Below are positions 33,246 to 41,842 of a stretch of 64,000 bases of DNA, one piece after another; within the stretch, counting starts at the first letter, position 1; every line of letters begins with the position of its first letter. A model generated the notes under the pieces. The model was not told where the DNA came from and did not search any database. It was given only the letters and a program-made list of their open reading frames with translations. A program made the position numbers and the translations under genes. Source of the DNA: Paeniglutamicibacter gangotriensis Lz1y (lineage in GTDB: Bacteria > Actinomycetota > Actinomycetes > Actinomycetales > Micrococcaceae); NCBI RefSeq assembly GCF_000348945.1, contig NZ_AOCK01000001.1:592282-656281 (forward strand), read 5' to 3'.

Positions 33246-33540
33246 GACCGACTCGATTGATCCAATCCATCCGGGAGAGATCCTGATGGAGGACTTCATC
33301 GAGGGCTTCGGAATCACGCAGAACAAACTGGCCGTGTCGATCGAAGTTCCTCCACGTCGTATCAACGAGATCGTGCACGGCAAGCGGGGAATCACGGCTA
33401 ATACGGCCATTCTTCTGGCACGGTACTTCGGGACCTCCGAGGAGTTCTGGATGAACCTGCAGTCGAATTACGAGCTGCGGCTCGAGCGGCGCGCATTGAG
33501 GGACAAGGTCGCAGCGATCATCCCGCTGAAGGCCGCGTGA
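33220..33540 (+). CDS. higA: HigA-type antitoxin
   Basis: 106 residues from ATG 33220, with AAGGAGG 9 bases upstream inside the toxin gene. Canonical HigA: DPIHPGEILMEDFIEGFGITQNKLA, then PPRRINEIVHGKRGITANTAILLARYFGTSEEFWMNLQ, an Xre-type helix-turn-helix. It would neutralise HigB and repress the operon. The toxin is broken, so the protein may persist as a regulator. Its stop overlaps the GTG of a GNAT gene (GTGA). Confidence 0.92.
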   Translation: MSNSSTTTETDSIDPIHPGEILMEDFIEGFGITQNKLAVSIEVPPRRINEIVHGKRGITANTAILLARYFGTSEEFWMNLQSNYELRLERRALRDKVAAIIPLKAA

Positions 33541-34067
33541 ACGCTCAGTTGGAGGCGCGGCTCATTGCGCAGGACCAAGTTGACGCCGTGCAGCGAGTCA
33601 TGGAATCGAATGCTCAGTATTCGTGGCATGTAAGTGGTGCCCAACCGACTCCAACCGCGGCCTCGGACGTGCTCACGGCTTTGCCGCCGAACGTGAGCAT
33701 CACGCAGAAAGTGGACCTCGGGCTTTGGGATGGTGGAGACCTGGTTGCCTTCGCCGATGTGCTGATCGGCTGGCCATCTTCTTCAACGGCCCACATCGGT
33801 CTGCTCATGACCGAGCGCAGCCGCCACGGAGAGGGGCTAGGTCGGCAGATGCACGATGCCGTACTCGATCTCGTCAGTGGTCGTACCGACGTTCAGACGC
33901 TCCGGGTGTCGATCGTTGACGCCAACTCAGATCTGGCCGAGCCGTTCTGGATCCGGCTCGGCTATGAATCAACCGGCGAAGCGGCGCCGTATTTCTCAGG
34001 GAGTGTGGAGTCGACGGCTCGCATCTGGGCGCGGCCAGTCGAGACCTCGCGGATGTTCTCTAATTAA
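33537..34067 (+). CDS. GNAT N-acetyltransferase coupled to higA
   Basis: A 176-residue GNAT protein whose GTG overlaps the higA stop, so all three frames form one unit. The acetyl-CoA-binding region reads HIGLLMTERSRHGEGLGRQMHDAVLDLV (R/Q-x-x-G-x-G/A variant HGEGLG), followed by LRVSIVDANSDLAEPFWIRLGYE, the usual N-terminal-to-FWxxxGF pattern. Substrate unknown. Coupling to an antitoxin gene is unusual and may indicate a third member of the module. Confidence 0.8.
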   Translation: MNAQLEARLIAQDQVDAVQRVMESNAQYSWHVSGAQPTPTAASDVLTALPPNVSITQKVDLGLWDGGDLVAFADVLIGWPSSSTAHIGLLMTERSRHGEGLGRQMHDAVLDLVSGRTDVQTLRVSIVDANSDLAEPFWIRLGYESTGEAAPYFSGSVESTARIWARPVETSRMFSN

Positions 34068-34245
34068 CGAAACGCCGCGGAATTCCGCTTCAACGTCTGA
34101 TCGGCGGCGGTCGGCTTGCGATCGTTGTCGTGCATTACCGGGTGTTTGAGCGCTCCCGAGTCTTGCGACTCTTGACGTTGTAGGCCGACCAGTGCCGGCC
34201 CGCAGGAACCTTGACTAACAGATCTCGTTGGAGTTCAGTGTCCGT

Positions 34246-34746
34246 ATGCTTGATCGTTTGTCGCTCCGCCCGCTTCGTATCGAGGATGCGGAGGCAATGA
34301 CCACCGTTCTTGAAGATTCTTCGCTATATGCATTCACCGGAGGAACGCCACCCACCACGGCAGAACTTGCACGCCGGTATGCTGTGCAGATCAGGGGGTA
34401 CTCGGCCGACCGCTCGGAAGAATGGATCAACTGCATCGTGTTGATCGGCCCGCAGCAGGAGGCTATCGGTTTCGTGCAGGCTACGATTTTCGAGGATGGA
34501 AAGTCCGCCGAGATTTCTTGGGTCATCGGAAAACCTTGGCAAGGTCGAGGGTACGGTGGTCACGCTGCCGAGCTGCTCGTCCAAGATCTGGTCCGGCGCC
34601 ATATTCGTCGTATCGTCGCTCAGATTCACCCGGAGCATGAGGTGTCGCAGCGCATTGCTACTCGTCTGGCGATGGCACCCACGAGCACCGTCGTTGATGG
34701 AGAAGTCCGGTGGGAGCGCGCGATCGCAGTTCCGGACGCCGAGTGA
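34246..34746 (+). CDS. GNAT N-acetyltransferase (RimJ/RimL-like)
   Basis: 166 residues from ATG 34246; a TTG at 34228 is an alternative. Features are LRPLRIEDAEAMTTVLED at the start, EISWVIGKPWQGRGYGGHAAELLVQDLV (QGRGYG acetyl-CoA loop) and IVAQIHPEHEVSQRIATRLAMAPT. It matches RimJ/RimL-type or antibiotic-acetylating GNATs; the target is not evident. It is convergent with the next GNAT gene, 10 bases away. Confidence 0.82.
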   Translation: MLDRLSLRPLRIEDAEAMTTVLEDSSLYAFTGGTPPTTAELARRYAVQIRGYSADRSEEWINCIVLIGPQQEAIGFVQATIFEDGKSAEISWVIGKPWQGRGYGGHAAELLVQDLVRRHIRRIVAQIHPEHEVSQRIATRLAMAPTSTVVDGEVRWERAIAVPDAE

Positions 34747-34755
34747 AGTCTCGCC

Positions 34756-35730
34756 CTATACAGGCATGCCGCTGTAACCCATCGGGGTGACCCACACGTG
34801 GGCGGTAACAATCTTTCGCCCGCTCGCTTGGGCATTACGCAGGGACGGGACGTTGTCAGGATGGATATGTCCCCACAGCACGTCGTTAGTAGTCGAGGGA
34901 ACCTCGTGGCACAACCGCTGCAAGGCAGCGACACCGACACGACTTCCTCGGTGTGCTGAATCGAGGACAATCTCCTGCATACAGAATCCAGCAAGTCCGT
35001 ATGCATCATCACGCTCAGCCGCGACGACGCCTGCCGAGGTGCCGTTGACCCGAATGTCGAAGAGAAGGCCTTCCTCGGCGGCATCCTCGAGCGTGTCGGC
35101 GTCGGCTGGTGTGGCCCACTGATCGAGCTGAGGCTGTGCTCGCCTAAGCTCGTCATAAATTGCTGCGACACGTCTTTGCGCTTCCGCAGGACCGCAAGGA
35201 ACGAGCGACACCTCGTCGTAGCGGCTGTCCAGCGGCTGTTCAAGCATTTCCGCCACCGGACGCCCCACGACCAGCAGATCAGGCGTAGCTCGTCCGGCAT
35301 CCGCCTCCGAAGCCGCAATCGTTCGAAGTCCCGTCCCTGGATCTGGCAAATTGACTCGAAAGCACAGTGGCGAGAATGCGCTGAAGTGAGACAAGATCTC
35401 ACCGAGAGCCGCAAGACCGGCGGGCTCCGGAGGGAGCGATGTTGCGAATACGTCGACAAACGGCTTCTCGATGTCTCGACCTCGAAACCTGATACCCGCG
35501 ATGGCCCAATGTCCATCCGATAGCTCGATCCGCCTGTTCGCCCACGCCAGCGGATCCTGTACGGGAAGCTGCACCATATCTCGGATCTGGCCACCCCATT
35601 CCGCGTCTCCGACGAGAGCAAGACTTGGCTCAAGCCAATGCGCCAAGTTATCTCGCCACCTCGGTGACCAGTTCTTGATCTGTGAGGAGGTCCAGCTCTC
35701 GGCAGCTTCTAGTGCATCGGAAGTCATCAT
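34756..35730 (-). CDS. GNAT-type acetyltransferase, 324 residues
   Basis: A larger protein with an N-terminal domain of unknown role (about 1-180) and a C-terminal GNAT domain: GVVAAERDDAYGLAGFCMQEIVLDSAHRGSRVGVAALQRL (HRGSRVG loop), then WGHIHPDNVPSLRNAQASGRK. The asparagine-rich SLRNAQASGR matches the usual N-x-x-A-x-x-x-Y/F-x-x-x-GF region. No partner is obvious. Third acetyltransferase in a row within a decaying island. Confidence 0.75.
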   Translation of the reverse strand: MMTSDALEAAESWTSSQIKNWSPRWRDNLAHWLEPSLALVGDAEWGGQIRDMVQLPVQDPLAWANRRIELSDGHWAIAGIRFRGRDIEKPFVDVFATSLPPEPAGLAALGEILSHFSAFSPLCFRVNLPDPGTGLRTIAASEADAGRATPDLLVVGRPVAEMLEQPLDSRYDEVSLVPCGPAEAQRRVAAIYDELRRAQPQLDQWATPADADTLEDAAEEGLLFDIRVNGTSAGVVAAERDDAYGLAGFCMQEIVLDSAHRGSRVGVAALQRLCHEVPSTTNDVLWGHIHPDNVPSLRNAQASGRKIVTAHVWVTPMGYSGMPV

Positions 35731-35760
35731 CAGGGTAAACCTATCAACGCCGGGGACTAA

Positions 35761-35940
35761 TGCGCGGATTGGCTCGATAACCTTGGTGGGGGCTCGTGGG
35801 AGCAGGTCGTGGCCGCTCTAGAGGTTCTCAGGGAGCTTGGCCCTCATCTGGATAGACCACTTGTGGATACCGTCACGGCTCTCGCCATCAGAAGATGAAC
35901 GTACTCCGATCAGGTACATCGGGGAAGAGCGAATCGCATC
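35761..35940 (+). pseudogene. Gp49-like (RelE/HigB superfamily) toxin remnant
   Basis: The plus strand reads DWLDNLGGGSWEQVVAALEV then LRELGPHLDRPLVDT, the typical start of a phage Gp49-like toxin. It shifts frame near 35870 and continues as GSRHQKMNVLRSGTSGKSES, matching the family's GSRHxNLKELRPGSSGRSE. A stop immediately upstream removes the first ~15 residues, and the C-terminal third is missing. It is clearly broken. Confidence 0.7.
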
Positions 35941-35946
35941 AATGCG

Positions 35947-36308
35947 TCAGCGACCCGGGATGAGCACCTGAGTCGAGTTCTTAGTGGTGTAAACGTTGTA
36001 CCCGTCTTCAACCCGGAATTTGTTAGCCATCGGCCACGAGGCAATCGCTTCACCGTGTACGTCGTAAATTACTGCCGCGCCGCGCGGCCCTGTCGAGATC
36101 ACGCCGCGCGGCGTTGAACGACGCGATGTCTTCGACAGATTGCTACGGGCGCTGAAAGACCGGGCTGAGGTCCGCGGCGCCGCCGAGGCTCGCAACGAAG
36201 AGTGGCTGCTCTCCCACGAGGAGCTCATGCGCGAGTTTGATCTCTGATGCTGCGCGAGGAACCTGGAACGTTCCTGTCTTGAAAGTCCCGCCCGGTATGC
36301 TCCGAGGC
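35947..36308. other. Eroded region next to toxin remnant
   Basis: No intact gene. A minus-strand frame (35947-36102) reads GPRGAAVIYDVHGEAIASWP then KFRVEDGYNVYTTKNSTQVL, unrecognised. On the plus strand, ERRDVFDRLLRALKDRAEV ... WLLSHEELMREFDL ends at 36247 and looks like the C-terminus of a small antitoxin. A GC-rich self-complementary segment (ACGCCGCGCGGCGT) lies at 36101-36114. These are probably pieces of a second toxin-antitoxin locus. Confidence 0.4.
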
Positions 36309-36710
36309 TTACCGCTTGGACGGGGTCATCCAGCCCATCAGTGCGGAGATGATCGAGATGATCAGGGCGCCGAGGATGGCGTCCCAGAAGAACGTGTCCA
36401 CGTTCAGGCCCATGGGCAGGTATTGGGTCAGCCAGGAGGTGAGCATCAACATGCCGGCGTTGATCACCAGCGTGAACAATCCGAGGGTCAGGCAGGTGAT
36501 GGGCATCGACAGCAGGCTCACGATCGGCCGGACCACCGCGTTGACCAGCCCGAAGACCAATCCCACGACCAGATAGGCCAGGACCGTGCCAAGGGTCTGG
36601 TCCGAGGACGGTGCGGCGCTGACGGTGATGCCGGGGATGATCCACGCGGCGGCGGCAAGGGCCAGCGCGTTGATCACTACCCTGAAGATAAACGCAATCA
36701 TGAGTCCCAT
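36309..36710 (-). CDS. Phage-holin-family (DUF) membrane protein
   Basis: 133 residues with four membrane helices: IAFIFRVVINALALAAAAWII, LAYLVVGLVFGLVNAVVRPIV, LTLGLFTLVINAGMLMLTSWL and a last one near ILGALIISIISALMGW. The NAVVRPIVSLLSMPITCLTLGLFTLVINAGML core defines the phage_holin_4_2 family of small membrane proteins common in bacterial chromosomes, with no proven holin role here. Start ATG 36710, or ATG 36701. It is divergent from the aminotransferase. Confidence 0.85.
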   Translation of the reverse strand: MGLMIAFIFRVVINALALAAAAWIIPGITVSAAPSSDQTLGTVLAYLVVGLVFGLVNAVVRPIVSLLSMPITCLTLGLFTLVINAGMLMLTSWLTQYLPMGLNVDTFFWDAILGALIISIISALMGWMTPSKR

Positions 36711-36823
36711 ACTGGCATAAGACTTCGCTTCCGTGCGGGAGAAAAGCCCGCTTCCCAGAAGGTTGGCAGGATTGCCCGAAACACAACGGTATTGTGCCGC
36801 CTGTAGCGGCTAAGGTATAGGGC

Positions 36824-37945
36824 ATGACCACCGAAAACCCTGTGCCCCTCAAAGCGGTCCAGCCCCGTGCCATTATTGATCGGATGCCCAAGTACGCGGC
36901 AGGAAAACCTCCGCGCCAGATCCCGGGCCTGGATGCGTATAAGCTCTCGTCCAACGAGAACCCCCAGCCGCCGATCCCGGAGGTCATGGACGCGATCCGT
37001 GCCCAACTCGAGATCAACCGCTACCCGGATCCGCTGTCCACCAAGCTGCGCCTTGCGCTGGCCGAATTCCTGTCGGTTCCTGCAGAGCACATTGTCACGG
37101 GTGCAGGTTCCCTGGGCGCACTGACCCAGATCCTTGCGGCATTCGCCGGCCAGAATGACGACGGAGTACAGGACGAAGTGGTCTTTGCCTGGCGTTCCTT
37201 CGAGGCCTATCCGATCGTGGTGGAAACCGCAGGCGCACTGCCCGTGCAGGTTCCGCTACTGGCCGATGGTCGTCACGATCTGGACGCGATGGCCGAAGCG
37301 GTCAACGAAAACACCTCGGTGATCCTGCTGTGCACCCCGAACAACCCCACGGGGCCGGCGCTGCGCACCAGCGAGGTCGAAGACTTTATCTCCAAGGTTC
37401 CCTCGGACGTTCTGATCGTCATCGACGAGGCCTACCAGGAGTTCGTGCGTGACCCGCAGGCTGTCAACGGGATTGATACCTACCGCAAGCACCCGAACGT
37501 GATGGTGCTGCGGACCTTCTCCAAGGCACACAGCCTGGCCAACCTGCGTGTGGGGTATTCGGTCGCACACTTGGCTGTCACCAACCACATCCGGGTTGTC
37601 GCCACCCCGTTCGCCGTCTCCTCGGTGGCCGAAGATGCTGCCGTGGCGTCGTTGGCCCATTTCGACAAGGTTGTGGAAAGGGTACAAAAAGTCGTTGATG
37701 AGCGGACTCGTGTCGTCGCCGCATTGAAGGGGCTCGGCTGGGAAATTCCCGAGACTGAGGGCAACTTCGTGTGGCTGCCGCTGGGTGCCGACACCGCCGG
37801 GTTTGCCGAGCTGGCCGCGGAACAAGCATTGTCGGTGCGGGCCTTCGGCCGCGAGGGCATCCGGGTGAGTATCGGAGAGGTCGAGGCCAATACCCGGTTC
37901 ATTGAGCTTTGTCGGAACTATCCAAAACCCACGACGCTTTCCTAG
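36824..37945 (+). CDS. HisC/Pat-type aminotransferase
   Basis: A 373-residue fold-type I PLP aminotransferase. Features are KLSSNENPQPPIPEV, LLCTPNNPTGPAL, VIDEAYQEFVRD, the PLP lysine K234 in RTFSKAHSLANLRVGY and the terminal arginine in GIRVSIG. The motifs fit histidinol-phosphate aminotransferase and the related aromatic aminotransferase Pat. No other his genes are near, while a 2-oxoacid dehydrogenase operon follows 124 bases downstream. A role in transaminating aromatic or branched amino acids to feed that complex is therefore plausible; histidine synthesis is not excluded. Confidence 0.85.
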   Translation: MTTENPVPLKAVQPRAIIDRMPKYAAGKPPRQIPGLDAYKLSSNENPQPPIPEVMDAIRAQLEINRYPDPLSTKLRLALAEFLSVPAEHIVTGAGSLGALTQILAAFAGQNDDGVQDEVVFAWRSFEAYPIVVETAGALPVQVPLLADGRHDLDAMAEAVNENTSVILLCTPNNPTGPALRTSEVEDFISKVPSDVLIVIDEAYQEFVRDPQAVNGIDTYRKHPNVMVLRTFSKAHSLANLRVGYSVAHLAVTNHIRVVATPFAVSSVAEDAAVASLAHFDKVVERVQKVVDERTRVVAALKGLGWEIPETEGNFVWLPLGADTAGFAELAAEQALSVRAFGREGIRVSIGEVEANTRFIELCRNYPKPTTLS

Positions 37946-38005
37946 GGAACGAAAAGTCGTGCTTTGCTCCGACGCCCCGCTAGGCTAGACGAAGACAATC
38001 CCGCT

Positions 38006-38043
38006 ATATGCCTTGTGGGGAATGTATTCCCTGCAAGGCATAT
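38006..38043 (+). promoter_or_regulatory. 38-bp near-perfect palindrome before the 2-oxoacid dehydrogenase operon
   Basis: ATATGCCTTG (38006-38015) and CAAGGCATAT (38034-38043) enclose GGGAAT-GT-ATTCCC, so the whole 38-bp segment is symmetric apart from the central GT and two TG steps. It ends 26 bases before ATG 38070. It could be a regulator site, for example for an Lrp/BkdR-type protein, or a leader hairpin. No T run follows, so a simple terminator is unlikely. Confidence 0.6.
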
Positions 38044-38069
38044 TTCATGTATGTAAGGACGCCCTCGGT

Positions 38070-39218
38070 ATGACCGACACCGTGCACGAGCCCTTGGAGC
38101 AAGCGCTGATACAGCTACTTACCCCCGAAGGGGAACGTCGCTCACACACCGAGTACGACAGCTACATCCAAGACGTTGATGCGGAGATGTTGCGTGGGTT
38201 CTACCGCGACATGGCTCTGACTCGCCGCTTTGACAAGGAAGCCACTGCGCTGCAGCGCCAGGGCCAGCTGGCTCTGTGGGTGCCGTTGCGCGGGCAGGAA
38301 GCAGCGCAGATCGGTTCGGGCCGGGCCACCCGACCCACCGACTACATCTTCCCCACCTACCGCGAACACGGTGTGGCGCTGACCCGCAACGTCGATTTCC
38401 CGCAGATGTTACGGATCTTCCGTGGCATCTCCAATGGCGGCTGGGACCCGAGGGAAAACAACTTCCACATGTACACCATGGTGCTCGCCGCACAGATGCC
38501 CCATGCCACCGGATATGCCATGGCCGTGCAACGCGACCAGGCCGGCTGGGACGCCGAACGCCTGGCCAAGGACGGCGAAGCAGTGGTCGCCTACTTCGGC
38601 GACGGCTCCTCGACCGAGGGCGAGGTCCACGAATCCATGGTCTTCGCCGCCAGCTTCAACGCCCCGGTGGTCTTCTTCTGCCAGAACAACCAGTGGGCCA
38701 TCTCGGTTCCGTTCCACGTGCAGTCCAAGGTCCCGCTGGCAGACCGTGCGGCAGGCTATGGCTTCCCCGGGATCCGTGTGGACGGCAACGATGTGCTTGC
38801 GGTGCTGGCCGTGACCCGTTGGGCCCTGGACCGGGCGCGCCGCGGCGAAGGCCCGGTGCTGATCGAGGCCGTAACCTATCGCATGAGCGCTCACACCACC
38901 GCGGACGATCCCACCAAATACCGTCTGGGTGCCGAAGAGGAATCCTGGGTCGGTCGCGATCCGCTGACCCGGCTGGAAAAGCACCTGAGGGACAACAACC
39001 TGGCCGATGAGGCGTTCTTTGAGCGGGTCGTCACCGACGGCAACGAGATGGCCGCCCGGGTCCGCGAAGAAGCCATGGCCTTCCCCGACCCCTCGCTGGC
39101 CCAATCATTTGCCAACGTCTACGCCGAGGCCCACCCGCTGATCCAGGAAGAGCTGAAATGGCACCTGGAATACGAAGCAGGATTCGCCGACACCACCGAG
39201 GAAGGGGCCACCCGATGA
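38070..39218 (+). CDS. 2-oxoacid dehydrogenase E1 alpha subunit (pyruvate/branched-chain type)
   Basis: 382 residues from ATG 38070. Thiamine-diphosphate E1alpha landmarks are FYRDMALTRRFDKEA, FPTYREHGVALTRNVD, YFGDGSSTEGEVHESMVFAASFNAPVVFFCQNNQWAIS (ThDP/Mg motif GDG...N) and YRMSAHTTADDPTKYR, the phosphorylation-loop equivalent. It decarboxylates 2-oxoacids and passes the acyl group to E2. It overlaps the E1beta gene by 4 nt. Similarity fits the branched-chain (BkdA-like) group better than classical pyruvate dehydrogenase, but specificity is not certain. Confidence 0.9.
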   Translation: MTDTVHEPLEQALIQLLTPEGERRSHTEYDSYIQDVDAEMLRGFYRDMALTRRFDKEATALQRQGQLALWVPLRGQEAAQIGSGRATRPTDYIFPTYREHGVALTRNVDFPQMLRIFRGISNGGWDPRENNFHMYTMVLAAQMPHATGYAMAVQRDQAGWDAERLAKDGEAVVAYFGDGSSTEGEVHESMVFAASFNAPVVFFCQNNQWAISVPFHVQSKVPLADRAAGYGFPGIRVDGNDVLAVLAVTRWALDRARRGEGPVLIEAVTYRMSAHTTADDPTKYRLGAEEESWVGRDPLTRLEKHLRDNNLADEAFFERVVTDGNEMAARVREEAMAFPDPSLAQSFANVYAEAHPLIQEELKWHLEYEAGFADTTEEGATR

Positions 39219-40195
39219 GCACCACCACGATGACCCTGGCCAAGGCCATCAACGCCGGACTCGACAAGGTCCTGGCCGGCAATCCCAAGTCCCTGCTCAT
39301 CGGCGAGGACATCGGACGCTTGGGCGGGGTCTACCGGATCACCGACGGGCTGATCGACACCTACGGCGCGGACCGCGTGATCGACTCCCCGCTGGGCGAG
39401 GCCGGAATTGTGGGCACGAGCATCGGCATGGCCATGCGCGGCTACGCGCCGATCGCCGAGATCCAGTTCGACGGCTTCGTCTTCCCGGCCTTCAACCAGA
39501 TCACCACCCAGCTGGCCAAGATGCGGGCGCGCTCCGAGGGCCGCTTCGGTGCCCCGGTGGTCATCCGCATCCCCTACGGCGGAGGCATCGGCTCCATCGA
39601 GCACCACTCCGAATCCCCGGAGGCGCTCTTTGCCCACACCGCAGGGCTTCGCATCATGGCGCCGTCCAACGCCCATGACGCCTACTGGATGATCCAGCAG
39701 GCGGCGGCCTGCCAAGACCCGGTGATCTTCTTCGAGCCCAAGCGCCGCTACTGGCTCAAGGGCGAGGTCGACACCCAGAACCCCGCCGCCGACGCCTTCA
39801 AGGCCCAGGTCATCCGCCCCGGTGAGGACGCCACCATCGTCACCTACGGTCCGCTGGTGCCCGTGGCCCTGGCCGCGGCCGAGGCTGCCCTCGAGGACGG
39901 CCGCTCGGTGGAGGTCATCGACCTGCGCTCGGTCTCCCCGATCGACTTCGACACCATCACCGAATCGGTGGAAAAGACCGGTCGGCTGATCGTCACCCAC
40001 GAGGCCCCGACCTTCGGCGGCATCGGCGGGGAGATCGCCGCCCGCGTCTCCGAGCGTGCCTTCCTCTCGCTGGAGGCCCCGGTGATCCGGCTCGGCGGGT
40101 TCCACATGCCCTACCCGGTGGCCAAGGTCGAGGAACAGTACCTGCCGGACATCGACAAGGTCCTTGAAGCCCTTGATCGGTCCTTCGCCTACTAA
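39215..40195 (+). CDS. 2-oxoacid dehydrogenase E1 beta subunit
   Basis: 326 residues; ATG overlaps the E1alpha stop. Typical transketolase-type beta subunit: LLIGEDIGRLGGVYRITDGL, DSPLGEAGIVGTSIGMAMRG, FDGFVFPAFNQITTQLAKMR, PYGGGIGSIEHHSESPEALFAHTAGL (catalytic His region) and EVIDLRSVSPIDFDTI. It forms the alpha2beta2 E1 with the previous gene. Confidence 0.93.
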   Translation: MSTTTMTLAKAINAGLDKVLAGNPKSLLIGEDIGRLGGVYRITDGLIDTYGADRVIDSPLGEAGIVGTSIGMAMRGYAPIAEIQFDGFVFPAFNQITTQLAKMRARSEGRFGAPVVIRIPYGGGIGSIEHHSESPEALFAHTAGLRIMAPSNAHDAYWMIQQAAACQDPVIFFEPKRRYWLKGEVDTQNPAADAFKAQVIRPGEDATIVTYGPLVPVALAAAEAALEDGRSVEVIDLRSVSPIDFDTITESVEKTGRLIVTHEAPTFGGIGGEIAARVSERAFLSLEAPVIRLGGFHMPYPVAKVEEQYLPDIDKVLEALDRSFAY

Positions 40196-40261
40196 TCCCC
40201 ACCGGCGCCCACCCGCGCCACAGCACCGCAGCTGCCAATTTTCTTACAAGGAGTGAAGACG

Positions 40262-41689
40262 ATGAGCACCTTCAATCTTCCCGATGTCGGCGAAGGCCTC
40301 ACCGAGGCCGAAATCGTCAGTTGGAAAGTCAAGCCCGGGGACACCGTGGTGGTGAACCAGGTCTTCGTGGAGATCGAAACCGCGAAATCGGTGGTCGAGC
40401 TGCCCAGCCCCTACGCCGGGATGGTCACCGAACTACACGCCGCCGAGGGCCAGACCCTGGCCGTAGGTGCCGCACTGTTTTCCGTTGACGAGGTCGGCTC
40501 GCAGCCGGAGCCGATGACCAATGTCCCCGACGTGGCCGACATCGCCGAGGCCGACACCCCCGTGGCCAGCGAGGAACCCGGCCCGCTGGTCGGCTCGGGC
40601 CCCAAGGCAGATGCCGTCAAACGTCGCGCCCGGATCAACCGCCCGGCGCCGACCAAACCCGCCAAGGCTCCCGCAGCACCCGGAACCCCGGCGATCCCCG
40701 CGGCACTGGCCGACACCATTTCTCGCCGCGCCGCCGAAATTGGACAGGCCGGCACCCGACTGACCGCAGCAGCCAAGCCTGCCGTGGCAGCGTTTGTCGA
40801 CCGCGTGCTGGCCAAGCCACCGGTGCGCAAGGTCGCCAAGGAACTCGGCGTGGACCTCACCGAGGTCACCGGCACCGGGGGACAGGGCGAGATCACCCGG
40901 GACGACGTGCTCTCCTACAACGCGCAGCGCGAGGCCGAACGCGATGCTGCCCCGATGTTCTGGTCCGCCAAGGGCGGCCAGCTCGATGACCGGATCATCC
41001 GCACCCCGGTCCGCGGCATCCGCAAGGCCACCGCCAAGGCCATGGTCGAGTCGGCCTTCACCGCACCACACGTCTCGATCTTCGTTGACGTGGATGCCTC
41101 GCGAACCATGGAATACGTGGCACGGCTCAAGAAGTCCCGTGACTTCGAAGGCATCAAGGTCTCCCCGCTGTTGGTGCTGGCCAAGGCAGTGATCTGGGCC
41201 GCGGCACGCAACCCCTCGGTGAACGCCTCCTGGGTGGAGACCGAAAACGGCGCCGAGATCCAGGTCAAGCACTTCATGAACCTGGGCATCGCCGCGGCAA
41301 CACCGCGCGGGTTGATCGTCCCGAACCTCAAGGACGCGCAGAACCTGTCCATGCGCGAACTGGCCATCGCCCTGAACGATTTGGCCGCCACGGCGCGGGC
41401 GGGCAAGACGTCCCCGGCGGAGATGACCGGTGGCACCCTGACGGTCACCAACATCGGTGTGCTGGGCATCGACACCGGTACCCCGATCATCAACCCCGGT
41501 GAGGTGGCCATCGTTGCCTTCGGCACCATCCGGCAGAAGCCGTGGGTCGTGGACGGGGCGGTTGTGCCGCGCTGGATCACCACCCTGGGCGGTTCCTTCG
41601 ACCACCGTGTGGTCGACGGGGATCTGTCGGCACGCTTCATGGCGGACGTCGCCTCGATCATGCAGGAACCGGCGCTGTTGCTGGACTGA
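40262..41689 (+). CDS. 2-oxoacid dehydrogenase E2 (dihydrolipoamide acyltransferase)
   Basis: 475 residues from ATG 40262 (AAGGAG 9 bases upstream). It has one lipoyl domain with K42 in [13 protein letters not shown], a linker rich in Ala/Pro, a peripheral-subunit-binding domain ([32 protein letters not shown]) and a catalytic domain ending with [12 protein letters not shown] (active-site His and Asp). It transfers the acyl group to CoA. The operon lacks an E3 dihydrolipoamide dehydrogenase, so a shared Lpd encoded elsewhere must serve it. Confidence 0.93.
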   Translation: MSTFNLPDVGEGLTEAEIVSWKVKPGDTVVVNQVFVEIETAKSVVELPSPYAGMVTELHAAEGQTLAVGAALFSVDEVGSQPEPMTNVPDVADIAEADTPVASEEPGPLVGSGPKADAVKRRARINRPAPTKPAKAPAAPGTPAIPAALADTISRRAAEIGQAGTRLTAAAKPAVAAFVDRVLAKPPVRKVAKELGVDLTEVTGTGGQGEITRDDVLSYNAQREAERDAAPMFWSAKGGQLDDRIIRTPVRGIRKATAKAMVESAFTAPHVSIFVDVDASRTMEYVARLKKSRDFEGIKVSPLLVLAKAVIWAAARNPSVNASWVETENGAEIQVKHFMNLGIAAATPRGLIVPNLKDAQNLSMRELAIALNDLAATARAGKTSPAEMTGGTLTVTNIGVLGIDTGTPIINPGEVAIVAFGTIRQKPWVVDGAVVPRWITTLGGSFDHRVVDGDLSARFMADVASIMQEPALLLD

Positions 41690-41842
41690 TCCGCGGTGTG
41701 AAACACCAGCCGGTGCCCGACGGGCAGGGGGCGAAGTTGGCCGCATTCTCGTCGGGGCACCCCTTGGCATGGGGTCCTTGGTCGGGCAGAGTGGGTCATG
41801 TATCGACGTCCGACTTGGCACTCGCGCTGAAGGAGACCACCG

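Noticed and set aside
36309..36710. True phage holin/lysis function
   Set aside because: No endolysin or phage genes are nearby, and the family is widespread in bacterial chromosomes without lysis roles.
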